From: Salvator merianae
Lineage: Eukaryota; Chordata; Lepidosauria; Squamata; Teiidae
NCBI GenBank assembly: GCA_003586115.2
Contig: QVOM02000090.1
Span: 13,824,427-13,888,426 of the forward strand
DNA length: 64,000 nt
Direction of reading: 5' to 3'
Of the stretch, positions 25,801 through 34,574 are shown one piece after another. Position 1 is the stretch's first letter; each line of letters begins with the position of its first letter. The notes below the pieces were generated by a model. It did not search any database, was not told the DNA's origin, and worked only from the letters and a program-made list of their open reading frames with translations. A program made the position numbers and the translations under genes.

Positions 25801-26367
25801 ATCTGGCTTCCAAGACCCTATAGACTTGCATATGTTGAGGTCTGCTGGTAACCCCGAATCAGGATCTCTTGATCGGGATTGCACTTCACCCAGTGCAGAC
25901 AGATCCACACTGAAGTGGACTTTGCAGCCCCTTGCTCCAGTTCTAAGCGCAGATGGCCCAGAGTAGAGAAAAAGCAAATACACTTAAACTGTTGGTCGGC
26001 ATCCTAACCACTTTGTAACTGTGATCACCTGTTGTGATCCTTTGCTCCATAAAACTGGCTCACTCTCTATCCATGGCGCCTAAGGAATCTCCATTCCAAT
26101 TAGACAATGTGGAGAAAAAACAACAGCAACCATTCATCCAGCTAATGAAAGGATTGTGTTCAGTTAATCATTTGAAAACAGAGTCTTACCTGGGTGTTTA
26201 TGTACCCATGTGTAGTTTCTGTACACCTGTGTGTTTAAAAAGAAGAAAAGGAAGAAAATGAAAAGAGTGAAGCACAAAGATTCAAAATAAAAAGAAATGG
26301 AGGGGATTTAACAATTTATTACCTGAAATAAAAGAAGCAAAGCAAAGCAGCACAACCTATTTTCCAT
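3533..26367 (-). CDS. ADGRD1: Adhesion G protein-coupled receptor D1, 5' part (14 exons)
   Basis: Cell-surface adhesion GPCR (GPR133); in known orthologues it is self-cleaved at a GPS and couples to Gs. Exons in coding order: 26323-26367, 26190-26226, 22371-22448, 20218-20313, 18832-18954, 17004-17180, 16254-16508, 15169-15206, 13884-14039, 10672-10731, 9643-9760, 8584-8694, 6745-6820, 3533-3674. Each has AG/GT borders and the phases close, giving 1512 nt (504 codons). Residues 1-15 form a short hydrophobic signal segment. Residues ~28-271 form the pentraxin/LamG-like domain ([48 protein letters not shown]). Residues ~284-504 begin the GAIN domain ([28 protein letters not shown]). Similarity to human ADGRD1 is from memory of that protein. 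The GPS, tethered agonist and 7TM exons are not seen and should lie left of base 1. Neighbour RAN supports the identity. Confidence 0.93.
3815..4088 (-). mobile_element. LINE 3'-end fragment, CR1/L2-like
   Basis: Member of an interspersed family seen at least five times here. Hallmarks read on the plus strand: CTGCTGGATCAGGCC, CAGTGGCCCACC, AATGGCCTTGAGAGGCATCC, CTCCATGAATTTGTCCAATC. The sense strand is minus. Confidence 0.65.
6745..6820 (-). CDS. ADGRD1: ADGRD1 exon 13 (GAIN domain)
   Basis: 76 nt, phase 1 to 2. It encodes (A)[16 protein letters not shown], then CDIKPMET(K); human [26 protein letters not shown]. Acceptor TTGCTTACAG, donor GTGAGT. Confidence 0.92.
7795..7985 (-). mobile_element. 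tRNA-derived SINE
   Basis: On the minus strand a degenerate tRNA-like head (CTCAATGGTGAAGCAAATGC, then CTTCAATCCC) is followed by the shared body (CAGCCTCTCCCTGG, GCAAACCACTTCTGT, GAACTGCCTAGAG). The end is ATCCAACTTAATGGTACT. It lies in an ADGRD1 intron. Confidence 0.65.
8584..8694 (-). CDS. ADGRD1: ADGRD1 exon 12 (GAIN domain)
   Basis: 111 nt, phase 1 to 1. It contains [20 protein letters not shown], matching human HYRFPAHGQSFIQIPHEAF. Acceptor TTATTGTATAG, donor GTAACA. Confidence 0.94.
9643..9760 (-). CDS. ADGRD1: ADGRD1 exon 11 (GAIN domain)
   Basis: 118 nt, phase 0 to 1. It encodes [20 protein letters not shown], then [19 protein letters not shown]; human DSAVVLSLIDTIDTVMGHV..NL.GS...VTVEGSSAMA has the same spacing. 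Acceptor TGCATCTAG, donor GTGAGA. Confidence 0.9.
9866..10260 (+). mobile_element. Two tandem LINE 3'-end copies, CR1/L2-like
   Basis: Two direct, diverged copies (about 9866-10010 and 10011-10260). Both carry GGCCATTTGCAGGGA, the AGAAGCAGTTGGTG block and ATGGGCT.TGG.CTGATCC. The second ends in CTCTTATGTTCTTATG. They lie in the intron between ADGRD1 exons 10 and 11. Confidence 0.65.
10398..10647 (+). mobile_element. SINE with CORE/MIR-like body
   Basis: A box-B-like word (GAGTTCAAATCCC) is followed by CTGGGTGACCTTGGGCCA, typical of CORE-SINE/MIR-like bodies, and an A-rich ATAAATAA tail. It is only about 25 nt from the donor of ADGRD1 exon 10. The family name is uncertain. Confidence 0.6.
10672..10731 (-). 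CDS. ADGRD1: ADGRD1 exon 10 (GAIN domain)
   Basis: 60 nt, phase 0 to 0, encoding [20 protein letters not shown]; human FLKAVGEILLLPGWIALSE. Acceptor TTATTTTTGCAG, donor GTAATG. A GATA tetranucleotide array lies about 60 nt upstream of the acceptor. Confidence 0.94.
10790..10851 (+). repeat. (TAGA)n microsatellite
   Basis: About 15 uninterrupted tetranucleotide units, followed by a CCTT/CCCT-rich tract to about 10885. On the gene strand it is (TATC)n about 60 nt upstream of the acceptor of ADGRD1 exon 10. Confidence 0.98.
11540..11671. mobile_element. Hairpin MITE-like inverted repeat
   Basis: Two arms of roughly 55 nt (about 11540-11593 and 11612-11671) are imperfect reverse complements. 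Each contains TTGTTCCTGTTTGAAATAC or its complement GTATTTCAAACAGGAACAA. A spacer of about 18 nt separates them, as in a snap-back non-autonomous DNA transposon. Confidence 0.7.
12935..13312 (+). mobile_element. LINE 3' end, CR1/L2-like (longest copy)
   Basis: It contains GGACTGACAAGGGGAAGTAT, CACCCAGAGGGTCG, GTGGAATTTATTACCGGATG and the GGCCATTTGCGGGGAGGC block. It ends in an 8-mer tandem tail TTATGTTCTTATGTTC, like the 3'-terminal 8-mer repeats of CR1-clade LINEs. It is in an ADGRD1 intron, antisense to the gene. Confidence 0.72.
13685..13883 (-). repeat. Minisatellite built from a 5' splice site
   Basis: About seven diverged units of roughly 28-32 nt. Read on the minus strand, units carry GAGGTAAATTT, GAGGTAATT or close variants, with TTCTTCA or TTTCACCTG. 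The first unit is the real donor of ADGRD1 exon 9. Units near 13691, 13725, 13751, 13783, 13819 and 13845 repeat it within 200 nt of the exon end. Confidence 0.75.
13884..14039 (-). CDS. ADGRD1: ADGRD1 exon 9 (start of GAIN domain)
   Basis: 156 nt, phase 0 to 0. It encodes [20 protein letters not shown] and, later, [16 protein letters not shown]; human has DAYHPIITNLTEER and LSYLQNVSLSLPSKSL. The donor GTAAAT lies at the edge of a minisatellite that repeats the donor sequence. Confidence 0.93.
14190..14405. mobile_element. Copy of hAT-like 'acatctct' repeat family
   Basis: It is rich in TTCGAACTGG/GAACCGAACC words and ends in TTCATACACATCTCT, the same terminus as the complete element at 36699-37038. 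The left end is unclear. Confidence 0.5.
15169..15206 (-). CDS. ADGRD1: ADGRD1 exon 8 (38-nt linker exon)
   Basis: 38 nt encoding [13 protein letters not shown] (first codon split), phase 1 to 0. The acceptor has a strong tract (TTTTTTCTTCAACAG) and the donor is GTAGGT. It replaces the poorly conserved human linker between TAAIG and DAYHPII. It is supported mainly by splice sites and phase. Confidence 0.72.
16254..16508 (-). CDS. ADGRD1: ADGRD1 exon 7 (end of pentraxin-like domain)
   Basis: 255 nt, phase 1 to 1, the largest exon here. It contains [39 protein letters not shown] and [10 protein letters not shown], nearly identical to human. Sequons NGT and NTT lie in the loop after VYVNG. Acceptor TGCCTTTCAG, donor GTGAGT. 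Confidence 0.97.
17004..17180 (-). CDS. ADGRD1: ADGRD1 exon 6 (pentraxin-like domain)
   Basis: 177 nt, phase 1 to 1. It contains [36 protein letters not shown] and [10 protein letters not shown], matching human [32 protein letters not shown] and TWEASFSPP in order. Acceptor CTTCCTGCGATAG, donor GTAATT. Confidence 0.95.
17400..17628. mobile_element. Copy of hAT-like 'acatctct' repeat family
   Basis: GTTCGGTTCAGTTTGAAC-type words are repeated, ending in TTTGGCACATCTCCA. Same family as 36699-37038, diverged, with no clear target-site duplication. Confidence 0.5.
18832..18954 (-). CDS. ADGRD1: ADGRD1 exon 5 (pentraxin-like domain)
   Basis: 123 nt, phase 1 to 1. It encodes [20 protein letters not shown] and, further on, [13 protein letters not shown]. 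Aligned with human DIVEGKVNKGIYL...NSSCISKPEQCGPE it keeps DIVEG, VNKG and the two paired cysteines and gains one extra Cys. Acceptor TTTCTTTCCTAG, donor GTTAGC. Confidence 0.88.
20218..20313 (-). CDS. ADGRD1: ADGRD1 exon 4, probable 96-nt cassette exon
   Basis: Exactly 96 nt, phase 1 to 1, so inclusion or skipping keeps the frame (32 residues). The product contains four N-glycosylation sequons (NFT, NST, NDS, NSS). Acceptor TTTCAACCAG, donor GTGAGA. Skipping it joins exon 3 (..ELQDG) directly to DIVEG of the next exon, which matches the human 874-residue form. I recall a 906-residue human isoform, 32 residues longer, which would correspond. Whether this exon is constitutive here is unknown. 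Confidence 0.8.
20353..20400 (+). repeat. (GACAAT)n hexanucleotide repeat
   Basis: Eight units: five perfect GACAAT, then GACAGT, GACAAT and GACGGA. On the gene strand this is ATTGTC repeated, starting 39 nt upstream of the acceptor of the ADGRD1 96-nt exon. Confidence 0.97.
22371..22448 (-). CDS. ADGRD1: ADGRD1 exon 3 (start of pentraxin-like domain)
   Basis: 78 nt, phase 1 to 1. It encodes [18 protein letters not shown] followed by IHELQDG. The ASHYWPL and GIHELQD words are near-identical to human ADGRD1. Acceptor CCTGGACAG, donor GTAGAG. Confidence 0.93.
25059..25120 (+). repeat. (GGAA)n-(GGGA)n microsatellite
   Basis: About ten GGAA units followed by about five GGGA units, in ADGRD1 intron 2. 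Confidence 0.97.
25144..25179. repeat. Perfect 15-bp stem, 6-nt loop inverted repeat
   Basis: Arm AAACAGGCAACCAGG at 25144-25158 and its exact reverse complement at 25165-25179, loop AAAATA. It lies 24 nt after the GGAA/GGGA array. Confidence 0.9.
26190..26226 (-). CDS. ADGRD1: ADGRD1 exon 2 (37-nt exon)
   Basis: Acceptor TTTTTAAACACACAG and consensus donor GTAAGA flank 37 nt encoding [13 protein letters not shown] (last codon split). The final HPG followed by F matches human HPGF. It starts in phase 0 and ends in phase 1, as both neighbours require. It contains one N-glycosylation sequon (NYT). Confidence 0.82.
26323..26367 (-). CDS. ADGRD1: ADGRD1 coding exon 1 (start codon, signal peptide)
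   Basis: Encodes [15 protein letters not shown], a very short hydrophobic leader, followed by a GTAATA donor, phase 0. It resembles the human start (ME..., then CC and LLLF..FQ). Chosen because the next exon begins in phase 0 and joins in frame. No CpG island or TATA box is obvious upstream. Confidence 0.75.
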
Positions 26368-27930
26368 AGTTCTTCTCTTGGGGTAAAATCTTGAAAGAAG
26401 CTCTACAGTGATATCTCAGTTCCCCAAACATTAACTTTCCATTGTCACTTCTGTCTTCTTATTGAAGGCTACCTTCCAGCAGAGTCAGATAAAGCCCCGT
26501 CCATCCATTTGCAAGTAGAGGAGAGTTGAATCCTTTTTTTGATGTCCAGCAGGGAATGCTTTACCTTTTCAGAGGTGGACCACTCCATCAGCTAATGGAT
26601 AAATTCCAGTGAGTTCAGAAAGAAGTGAAGGCTTCAGTGAAAATTGTACCATTTTCCACAAAACCCCCAGCAATTACAACTGCAAATTTCAATCTGCAGA
26701 GCTGACTGCCAAGTTTTATTCATCCACCGTTCCCTTTGTAGACTGGTCAGTCACCAGATGCTTCTGGAGTGGAGATGGAGCTGATCTTCAAAAGAAAACA
26801 CTCCCTGTTTGATCCACCAGGCTTCAGTTATCCTCTTCCCATGAAAACTATCCAGAACTGATTTGCTTTCTTCCTGTGCTGTGTGCCTGGCTGAAGTTTA
26901 CACCTCTGTCCAAGTTCTCTTTGGGTGGAGAGAAACTCAAAATGATGTAATGCCTTCTTCTCAAACTCTGTCCCATTTGGGTTTTCTATTTATATATCAC
27001 GTTACCAACCAACCCTGTTTGCTGGGTCCTAACTCCAGTCACTTACAAAAAGGAAATTTGGGCAGAAAGAGAAGGGGGATTGTAGTAACTCCTTGATTAT
27101 ATAAAAAAGGAAAACTGCAGAAATAACATGGGAAAAGGGAAAAATCCACTACAAATCATCATTTCATTTGTATGAACCCTAAATGAGGTTCACAAACTGG
27201 GACTTGTTCTCTGCACCCCTTTACAATCATCTTCTGCAACTTATCCATTATATTGGGGGCTTATTTCTGGTAGGGGGAGGCAAAAAGCTGCCCATAAATG
27301 CTCCTGTCTCTTTGCTCTTAGCCTTCTAGTTCATGTTACTGAAACACTGTTTGGGTTCAAACTTTTGTATCTTTGGAAAATGGGGAGAAATGTATTTAAA
27401 GCCTCAATGTCTGAACAATGTCTGAAGCGTCTCATACACTGAAAGGTAAGATGAGATGGGTAGAGGGCTGGTAGCCCATAAGGGCTATGTGAGCTTTCCC
27501 TGCTGCACCCAGTGGCTTAGAGTTTCAGCCCCTGGGACCTTTCTCTTTCTTGCATATATCAAAGCAGATTTGGAGGATAAACACCTAATCCACTCTGTAC
27601 AAAAGAATCCATTCCCATATGGGTTCAATGGACTTGCATCCTTAATACCATCTCTTTTACCCTTATTTCTGTCTGTTTTGAACCTTGGTCCCACTTCTTT
27701 TCAGCAGTCTTAATCTCCAGTTCACAAATCCCAATGGGCACCAGCCACTGCTGGATATGACTGGTGGACTGGGAACATGGAAGGTAGAGCATAAGTATGA
27801 CAGGAGGATGGAGACAGACATCTTCTGACATCTGACCCTAACCCTAATCCTTCCCTTGCATTTTATTTATTTATTTTTGCTTTTATTATTGGGGGCAATA
27901 GAAATCACTGACTCAGAAATTTTACTTCAT

Positions 27931-28055
27931 AGGGCCCATCTACACCTATGTTTTTAATCCAGCTTTAGTCCACGTTCAGAGTGAGACTTTAGATGCATTC
28001 TTCCACTCTGGAGGTGGACTCAAGATGGATTAAAATTTAGGTGTAGATGGGCCCT
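27931..28055. mobile_element. Palindromic MITE with 17-bp terminal inverted repeats
   Basis: Terminal AGGGCCCATCTACACCT at 27931-27947 is exactly inverted at 28039-28055. Internal arms are also partly complementary (TTTTAATCCA with TGGATTAAAA; CAGAGTG with CACTCTG). This gives a 125-bp foldback element. A related left end sits at 51129-51186. Confidence 0.8.
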
Positions 28056-29204
28056 ATACACTTTCCTGTTCCAGAGAAAAGAGTATGAACCCGTCAAGTG
28101 GAAACCAACCTTTGATGGTTTTCTTACAGAAAACCAAAGATTTCAGTCACCTGCCCTGGTCTTTTGCTCACATACCAGTACCTCATTTCCCATCCTTATC
28201 AACTTTTCCAGGTAGTAAACATTCCTTGAGTTACCTTTGAGTTGGAACTATTTAACTATGCTTGTAGCCAAATCCATTAAGACATTCCAGCTTCTTTCTC
28301 CTTCCTGTAGCACCCTGCTTTATTTTTTCCAGATTAAAAAAAGCCTAATCTCGTTTCATGACTAGAAACTGAGATTGAAGTTGAAAGGGGAAAAGTTCAT
28401 TTTCTCACAGATCGGTTGCTACCACTCCAGCTCAAGGACACATACCTGCATTCATCACTAATTCACCTCCTCCCCACGTTATATAAACTGTTAAGGGATC
28501 TTGTGGTATTTAGTGAAATACATATTTTATGAATACACCCAGCACCTTGTCCTTTGTCTTTAAAAGGAAACAGTGCTTTGTTTCTATTAGACATATTGGC
28601 ATGACAATGATGCTCAGTTACATGTGTTTGTGCATAGCTTGTATGCAGCCCCATAATTAAATCAGTAATAACCCCTTCCTAGCTAAGACTGGGCGGTGGG
28701 GGGGAGATTAAATAAGCTTTAGCGGAGATCCATGCAGCTATGGGAAACCTGACTTTACCAAAGGCCGTTCAATTGCTCCACCTTCAGGAAGGAAAAGGTC
28801 TTGTGCCTTCAGAAAAAACACAGGATTCAAAGAGGTGCTTAGGCAGAGGAAGTTTCCAAAGGAAAACTAGAAGCTGAAAGAAAAGAATAGCTCAGTGGCA
28901 GCACAGGAGTAGTCAGGCCACATGCTATAAACAAGAAATATTATACCGCCATAACATAAATGCAGACCTTTTCCTCCTGCCCTTATACGCTAGCCAGTTG
29001 TCCAAAGGAGAGGGAAGGACACATTTTGCTGCTGCTGCTAAAACAAGGTGATATGAAGTTATGAAGCAGCAGCGCTACTTATTTAAAGCACCCAAGAGTG
29101 AGTGTGCCATGGGGGAAGACCTTCCCGTTGCAGATCCTTTGGGGGCCACCTGAGGGTACAACTGTGCAGCCCCTGGCAATTAAGCTCAGTTTGAAGGTAT
29201 CCAG

Positions 29205-29320
29205 GCTCCCTCCCCATTCCTGATCTTGTCTGCTCGCAGAAGTTAAGCAGGATCAGACCTGGTTAGTGCTTACATGAGGAGCTGCCAAGGAATGTCTGGT
29301 GCCATAGACTAGACTGGGCC
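29205..29320 (+). mobile_element. 5S-rRNA-like SINE fragment
   Basis: AGAAGTTAAGCAGGATCAGA, then CCTGGTTAGTGCTTACATGA, corresponds to the internal promoter half of 5S rRNA (GGAAGCTAAGCAGGGTCGGG, CCTGGTTAGTACTTGGATGG). It is too diverged and incomplete to be a functional 5S gene. 5S-derived SINEs are known in vertebrates, including squamates. Confidence 0.72.
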
Positions 29321-29329
29321 TTATTCTGG

Positions 29330-29580
29330 GCACCTCTATGCAGTTTTCTCAGAATACTTCTGGGGAGAGGCTGGGGATCGAACCAGCAACCCTCTGCTTT
29401 CCAGGCAGTATGCTGTACCACCGGGCTACAGCCCCTCCCAGACTCCATGGGCTCCTCTATGCAGTTTTCCTGGCAGAGGTACAGAAGTAGTTTGCCAAGC
29501 CTACTTCTGGGGAGAGGCTGGGGGTTGAACCAGCGACCCTCTGCTTTCCAGGCAGTTTGCTCTACCACTGGGCTACAGTC
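29330..29580 (-). mobile_element. Two tandem tRNA-derived SINEs
   Basis: Two similar minus-strand copies (about 29330-29445 and 29446-29580). Each has an A-box-like GTAGCCCGGTGGTA or GTAGCCCAGTGGTAGAGC, a box B (GGTTCGATCCC or GGTTCAACCCC) and the CAGCCTCTCCCCAGAAGTA body. Confidence 0.82.
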
Positions 29581-31693
29581 ATTCGTTCCCAATATAGTCC
29601 TGGTAAAATCCCAAGTTCTAGCTTGCATCCAGAGGCACCCTGAGAGCGAGTACGTGTATGAGTGAGAGAGGGAGCATTGAAGTATATTGTTTTGCATGCA
29701 GGATAGAGTCCAATTAAAACAACAACAGCTAAGCATATGGCTGATGAGCTAATACAATCAAATCTTGTGTTTTGGTTTCAAAATTCTTTACTCACTCCAG
29801 ATGCCTTCCAAGAGATTTTAGAACTGAAGATGCCAGAAAATTAGCTAATTTTCATAAGCTGATACAGGGCATCCTGAGAAAGAGAACAACATCCAACTGT
29901 GAAAACTTAACCATTTTTTTCCTAACTGCAAAATATAGGGGGAAGGGTAAGCAATAGGAAAGGGTGCAATTTTATTTCATGTAATGGGTGGAAGAATTCG
30001 TAACACAGCTTTCTAAAATCTATTTTTATTAGAATTATCTCCTGCTTGATGATGCTGTCTGAGCCCGCTAAATGCATTCACGTTATTGAAATATTTAACA
30101 TTACAGCAGCAATTTAGCACCAATCTTTTTCACCTCAGACTGATATTGGGTCATTTGTAATAAAGCCTATCTTTAGAAACCAAAGGACGAATAAGAACAA
30201 GTCCAAATCTATTTCTAAATAAGTAATGGAGATTATTAACGACTAAAATACAGCCAATCCCATGAGGAAAAGCCTTCTTGAAATCCACACACAATTGCTG
30301 TGAATTACAGCTTTAATGTTTCATTTTCTGACTTAAGCTACAGGCCTCGAGGGAAGCAAAACCAAGTTGCTTTTATTTCATTTATGTTCACAGAGTCATC
30401 CCAAATCTATATATATAAGGGGGAAAGGCACTGAGCTGGAGGAGGAAAGGAGGTGAGGGCTAGCTTCTGTTCTTCACTGAGAAATAAATCCCACTGTGTT
30501 TGGGATTACAGCCCTTGAGGATAAGCCCCATTAAAAACAAACAAACTGTAAACATGCACAGAACAGAGACCAGCAACAGCTTACAGAATGTGACTGCAGG
30601 ATGAACCAGGCTATGGACCACAGTGAGTGCAGTCTGGATGCTGCCCCTAGATACCTTTTACCCAGAGGTACCCAAACCTGAGTTCCCAGTTGTTACTGAT
30701 CTACAATTCCCATCACCCACAGGCATAATAACTAACAGCAACAGTCTAGACCTTCCTTAAAGTGGGGATGCACTCTTCCTCCACAGAGGAATAGCAAAGT
30801 TTAATAGTTTTATCTACACTAAGAAAAGGCATAATGTAAAATCTACATTGGTTATAGGCAGAGAGATTGCCTTCGGTTGCACATGGTAAGGATAACTTTT
30901 GTGTAGGTGAGGCCAGACTTCCTGATGTTTAAGGAAGGCTATTTAGTGAATCACCTGCGCATCAGAGTGAAAGCTTTCTCTCCAAAAAAAGGCATAAAAT
31001 AAACTCCTTTCATTATTGAAAAAGACAAGGGAAACTGGTCAGTCAGAAGGGAAGAAAGGATAGGTTTCATTTTTATTCAGAGGCCGGAAAGGGAGAAGGA
31101 ATTGCTCTGAGCAGAGACAGAAAAACAGAAATCCTCTTGTGGGGCGTTTTGTACCACCGGCTTGAGATCCTCTAGGATGGTCAAGGAAGGGACACGTATG
31201 TGAACACGGACATCATACTGGGGACCTTAGGGCTAGAAAACAGGCCTTGTCACTAGTAAATAGAGACATCTGGGATACTGAATGTTTTGAAAACACTGAC
31301 ATTTGCAAAAGTCTCACCTTCTCTTGTATCTAGTCATTCTGCTCCTTTGCTTCCCAACAGCATGGTGAGAAATGACGTCACCCGCCCTTTATTCTTACCC
31401 ACGGAATAGCATCACACCCTATTCTTGGCCGTCCATTGAACAACACACAGTAGGACTCAGTGCCCTTTCTTAGAGGGAACATTGCTTTAAAAACACAGTA
31501 TTTGAATACAAAGCATATGCTGGGAGGTCCCTGCTGGTTTCACAGCATGAGGCAACACATTTAGGCATAAACTCTGTGACTAACACTGGAGCCAAAACGA
31601 AAGTCAGGGAGGAACCTTAACATTTGTTAACCTTTCATTCAGCCAGCTGCTTCTGTGTCATACATGACAACATTAAGCCCTTGTTTTAAGGTC

Positions 31694-31743
31694 TGCTGTG
31701 ATTTGTTTTAATTCCTGCTTTGTGGGAAAAACAAATCACAGCA
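31694..31743. repeat. Short inverted repeat
   Basis: TGCTGTGATTTGTTTT at 31694-31709 is inverted exactly at 31728-31743, with an 18-nt spacer. Intergenic; possibly the remnant of a foldback element. Confidence 0.8.
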
Positions 31744-32174
31744 GTGAAATCAAATCACATAGTGAAAATGCAGCAAAGACTTCTTCTTGCATGTCCAAAG
31801 GGCTCCAATATAGCAAAAGTATTTTATTAGGGTCTGTCCCCTCAAAATACCAAAACATTTAAAAAGCTTTGGAACTGTTAGGAAATCCATACCTTAGGTC
31901 AAGGCTGCATCCATATACATTGCTTAGAGGTGTTAGTGTGGGGATCCTCGTGTCCCCACCTCAGCTCTAATTCACATTAAAGGGCAGCGAATGCTTTTCG
32001 GAAGTGCGTTTTCTGGCCTTTAACAAGGATTAAGGCATTAACATGAGGATGCTACCAAACTGCTTTCAAGCCATTTTTCTTATTTTTTTTACTGTGTACG
32101 GATGCAGCCTCAGTTACATTCTCCAAACTAGCTCAGGAGGAATTGATTGAATGTACTTGTCAACTTGCATGAAG

Positions 32175-32375
32175 TAACGCTGGGAGTGGCTGAAGCTCAG
32201 TGGGAGAGCAAACTGCCTGGAAAGCAGAGCGTCACTGGTTCAATCCCCAGCCTCTCCCTGGAGGTAGGCAATGGCAAACCACTTCTGTACCTCTTGCCAA
32301 GAACACTGCACAGAGGGGCTCACGGAGGTGCCCATGCAGTCAACCAGGAGCTGGCCAGAACCTGATGGCGCCCAA
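32175..32375 (+). mobile_element. tRNA-derived SINE
   Basis: Box A-like AGCTCAGTGGGAGAG near 32194, box B GGTTCAATCCC at 32237-32247, then CAGCCTCTCCCTGG, GGCAAACCACTTCTGTACCT and a CTGATGGCGCCCAAC end. The fullest copy in the window. Confidence 0.85.
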
Positions 32376-33149
32376 CATGAAGCAACCCTGCTCAAGTAGT
32401 GCAACTCACCAGAGAGTGGAAATGGAGTTGGCCACGCAACTTGCACACACAGCATCCAATAAAACGGAGAGGCTGAGGCAGCAGCGCTTTGCAGATCGAG
32501 GACATGAAAAGAGGCGGAAACTCACCCAGCACCACTTCTCTCCTGCCCCAGAGAGCCAGAGCTTAGTTACAGCTTCCTACTACAGAGAAGGCAAGGAGAT
32601 TGCAAGGGCCACAACCTTTGGGACCCCGCTTGTTATCTTAATAAACCCAGAGGTCCAAAGGGGGAGTGCCACAGGCCTCCTGAGCAGGATCAAGCCTAGG
32701 ATCTGCTCCATACAACTCCCACCACCCTGCCTCTCCCTGACGCCTTCCACCGGGTCGTTCGGCTCTTTCCTGAAACAGCACCGTAAAGTTTTATCCGGCC
32801 CAATAAGCCAGCACTGCAAGCGTCAATAAAACATTTCCCACCGAAACGACTATGGCCTTCTCTAACTGATAGCCAGCTTGCGAGAAGCCCATTTTACAGA
32901 GTTTTAAAGTAGTTTATGGGGGCCGTTTATCTGTCCACCCGTAAATCTGGGAAGCTCCTGCTGCGACGTCAACCCAGCAGCACACAGGTCTCAGGGAAAA
33001 ACTTTTTCCCATGAAAAGGTTTTACCGTTTCACGGAGTAGAAAGTAAATAAATAAATAATTTATTTGTATGTGATTTTTTTTAAAAAAGCAAATAAAAGG
33101 AAAAAGAAATAAAATGAAGAAAAATGAAGAGAAAGTACCAAGGAGATGG

Positions 33150-33150
<1 letters not shown>

Positions 33151-33206
<56 letters not shown>
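33151..33206 (+). repeat. (GATA)n microsatellite
   Basis: About 14 uninterrupted AGAT units in the intergenic region. Confidence 0.98.
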
Positions 33207-34021
33207 GTTTGTCTGTATATATATTTACACACGCTCTTTATGGATCTTGTATCAAAGATCTGTAACTGGATAGGAATTCTCTGCTTCTTTCTTTCCTCTA
33301 ATCCATAACACGCTTGCTGCAAAGACTGGGTCTCGGCAAGCTTTTATGGCCTCACTCCATAGCAACCTCAGATATTCGTAATTAGAAAAACATTCCTGCA
33401 ACAACAAGGAAACAGCCAGGGTGTTCAAATCAACATGTTTGCTTTGGTTCCTTTCTTCATACATTGCCTGGTTGTTCCCGGAGGTCAAAAGCATCTCACG
33501 GAAAATAACGCTGGAGGAGAATAAAACCACAGGGAGTTTGATTCCACCATTCAGATTATGCCACAGAATAAGCACTTTTCTGTGCCCCATGCTATGCAGG
33601 ATATTGTAACATGGAGGGAAGATAAGCTGGCACCATTTGCTGGCTCTGATCCTGTGTAGCTGACAGCACAAGGGAAGGACCCAGATTCTTTCCCTTTCTA
33701 AATTTCCAGACCCCTTCCTGACACACCTGTTGGCAGGCACAAAGATTAGAGGCAGCGATCTGCTTTTCTGTCGGTGCTTCCTGGGGCACTGGATGCCACT
33801 CACTCAATACCCAGAGCTGCACCACCCAAGAAGCTCCGAATATCTGCAGCGGCATCTAATCCTCATGCTCCAGTGAGCGAATACAATCGTTTTGGTGTTT
33901 GTTAGATAGTCTTATGCCCTGCAGAGAAGCTCTTGGGATGCTTGTGCTCTCATTGAAAAATCACACAAGACCAAGGCTGTGATTACAAGCAGCTAAAAAA
34001 GAGCAACCTATCTCTAAGGCA

Positions 34022-34395
34022 GCTCAGAGCTGGTTCAGAGCTGGTTCGTAGGTGGGTTCATTCACGAGCCAGCCTGCCCCACCCCCTCTCATGAACATTC
34101 CAGGCTGCAAAGTGTGGATTGGAGATTCAATGAGAGCACAAGGGCCCCACACTATGAGCTATCAAGGGGTTTTGAGCTGCTTTCTTCACTGCATGTGAAA
34201 GCAGCCTTAGAGATGGTTCAGAGATGATTCTTAGGTGGGTTCGTTCACGAGCCATCCTGTCCCTCTCCCTCTCACAAACATTCTAGGCTAGAAAAGGTGG
34301 TTTACAGATGGGATGAGAACACCAGGGCCAAATGCTACCATCCCTAAGGCACTTTAGAGCTGCTTATTTTTTTTCCCTCTATATGTGAAAGCAGC
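34022..34395 (+). repeat. Diverged ~185-bp tandem duplication
   Basis: Two direct copies at an offset of about 185 nt. Each has TAGGTGGGTTC.TTCACGAGCC, CCTCTC..(A)AACATTC, AGGGCC..A and ATGTGAAAGCAGCCT. Intergenic, nature unknown. Confidence 0.75.
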
Positions 34396-34574
34396 CTGAA
34401 TGAGGGCATCAGTTTCGGGCAAGAGAAAAAGTGACTTTCAGTGCATGAACTTTGGCATGATCTTGTTCAAAATGATCACCAATATATGTGTTCAAATTTA
34501 TTAAACACACCTTTTAACAAAACCAATTACTTGCACATTTGTGGTTGTAGCAGTAGTGTGTGGGATGGGCTCCT

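Noticed and set aside
25777..25983. Minus-strand [12 protein letters not shown], resembling human ADGRD1 SRSQDHPG
   Set aside because: The only nearby donor gives the wrong phase and a stop after joining. The exon at 26190-26226 fits exactly.
26000..26060. Possible 5' exon FYGAKDHNR before GTGATC on the minus strand
   Set aside because: It ends in the wrong phase for the next ADGRD1 exon.
29215..29303. Functional 5S rRNA gene
   Set aside because: Only the internal half is similar, with many changes and no intact 5' end or terminator.
32200..32829. 209-codon plus-strand open frame
   Set aside because: Its first third is the tRNA-derived SINE; the rest shows no protein motif.
33252..33803. 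183-codon minus-strand open frame
   Set aside because: No recognisable domain, no splice context, and it lies in intergenic repeat-rich DNA.
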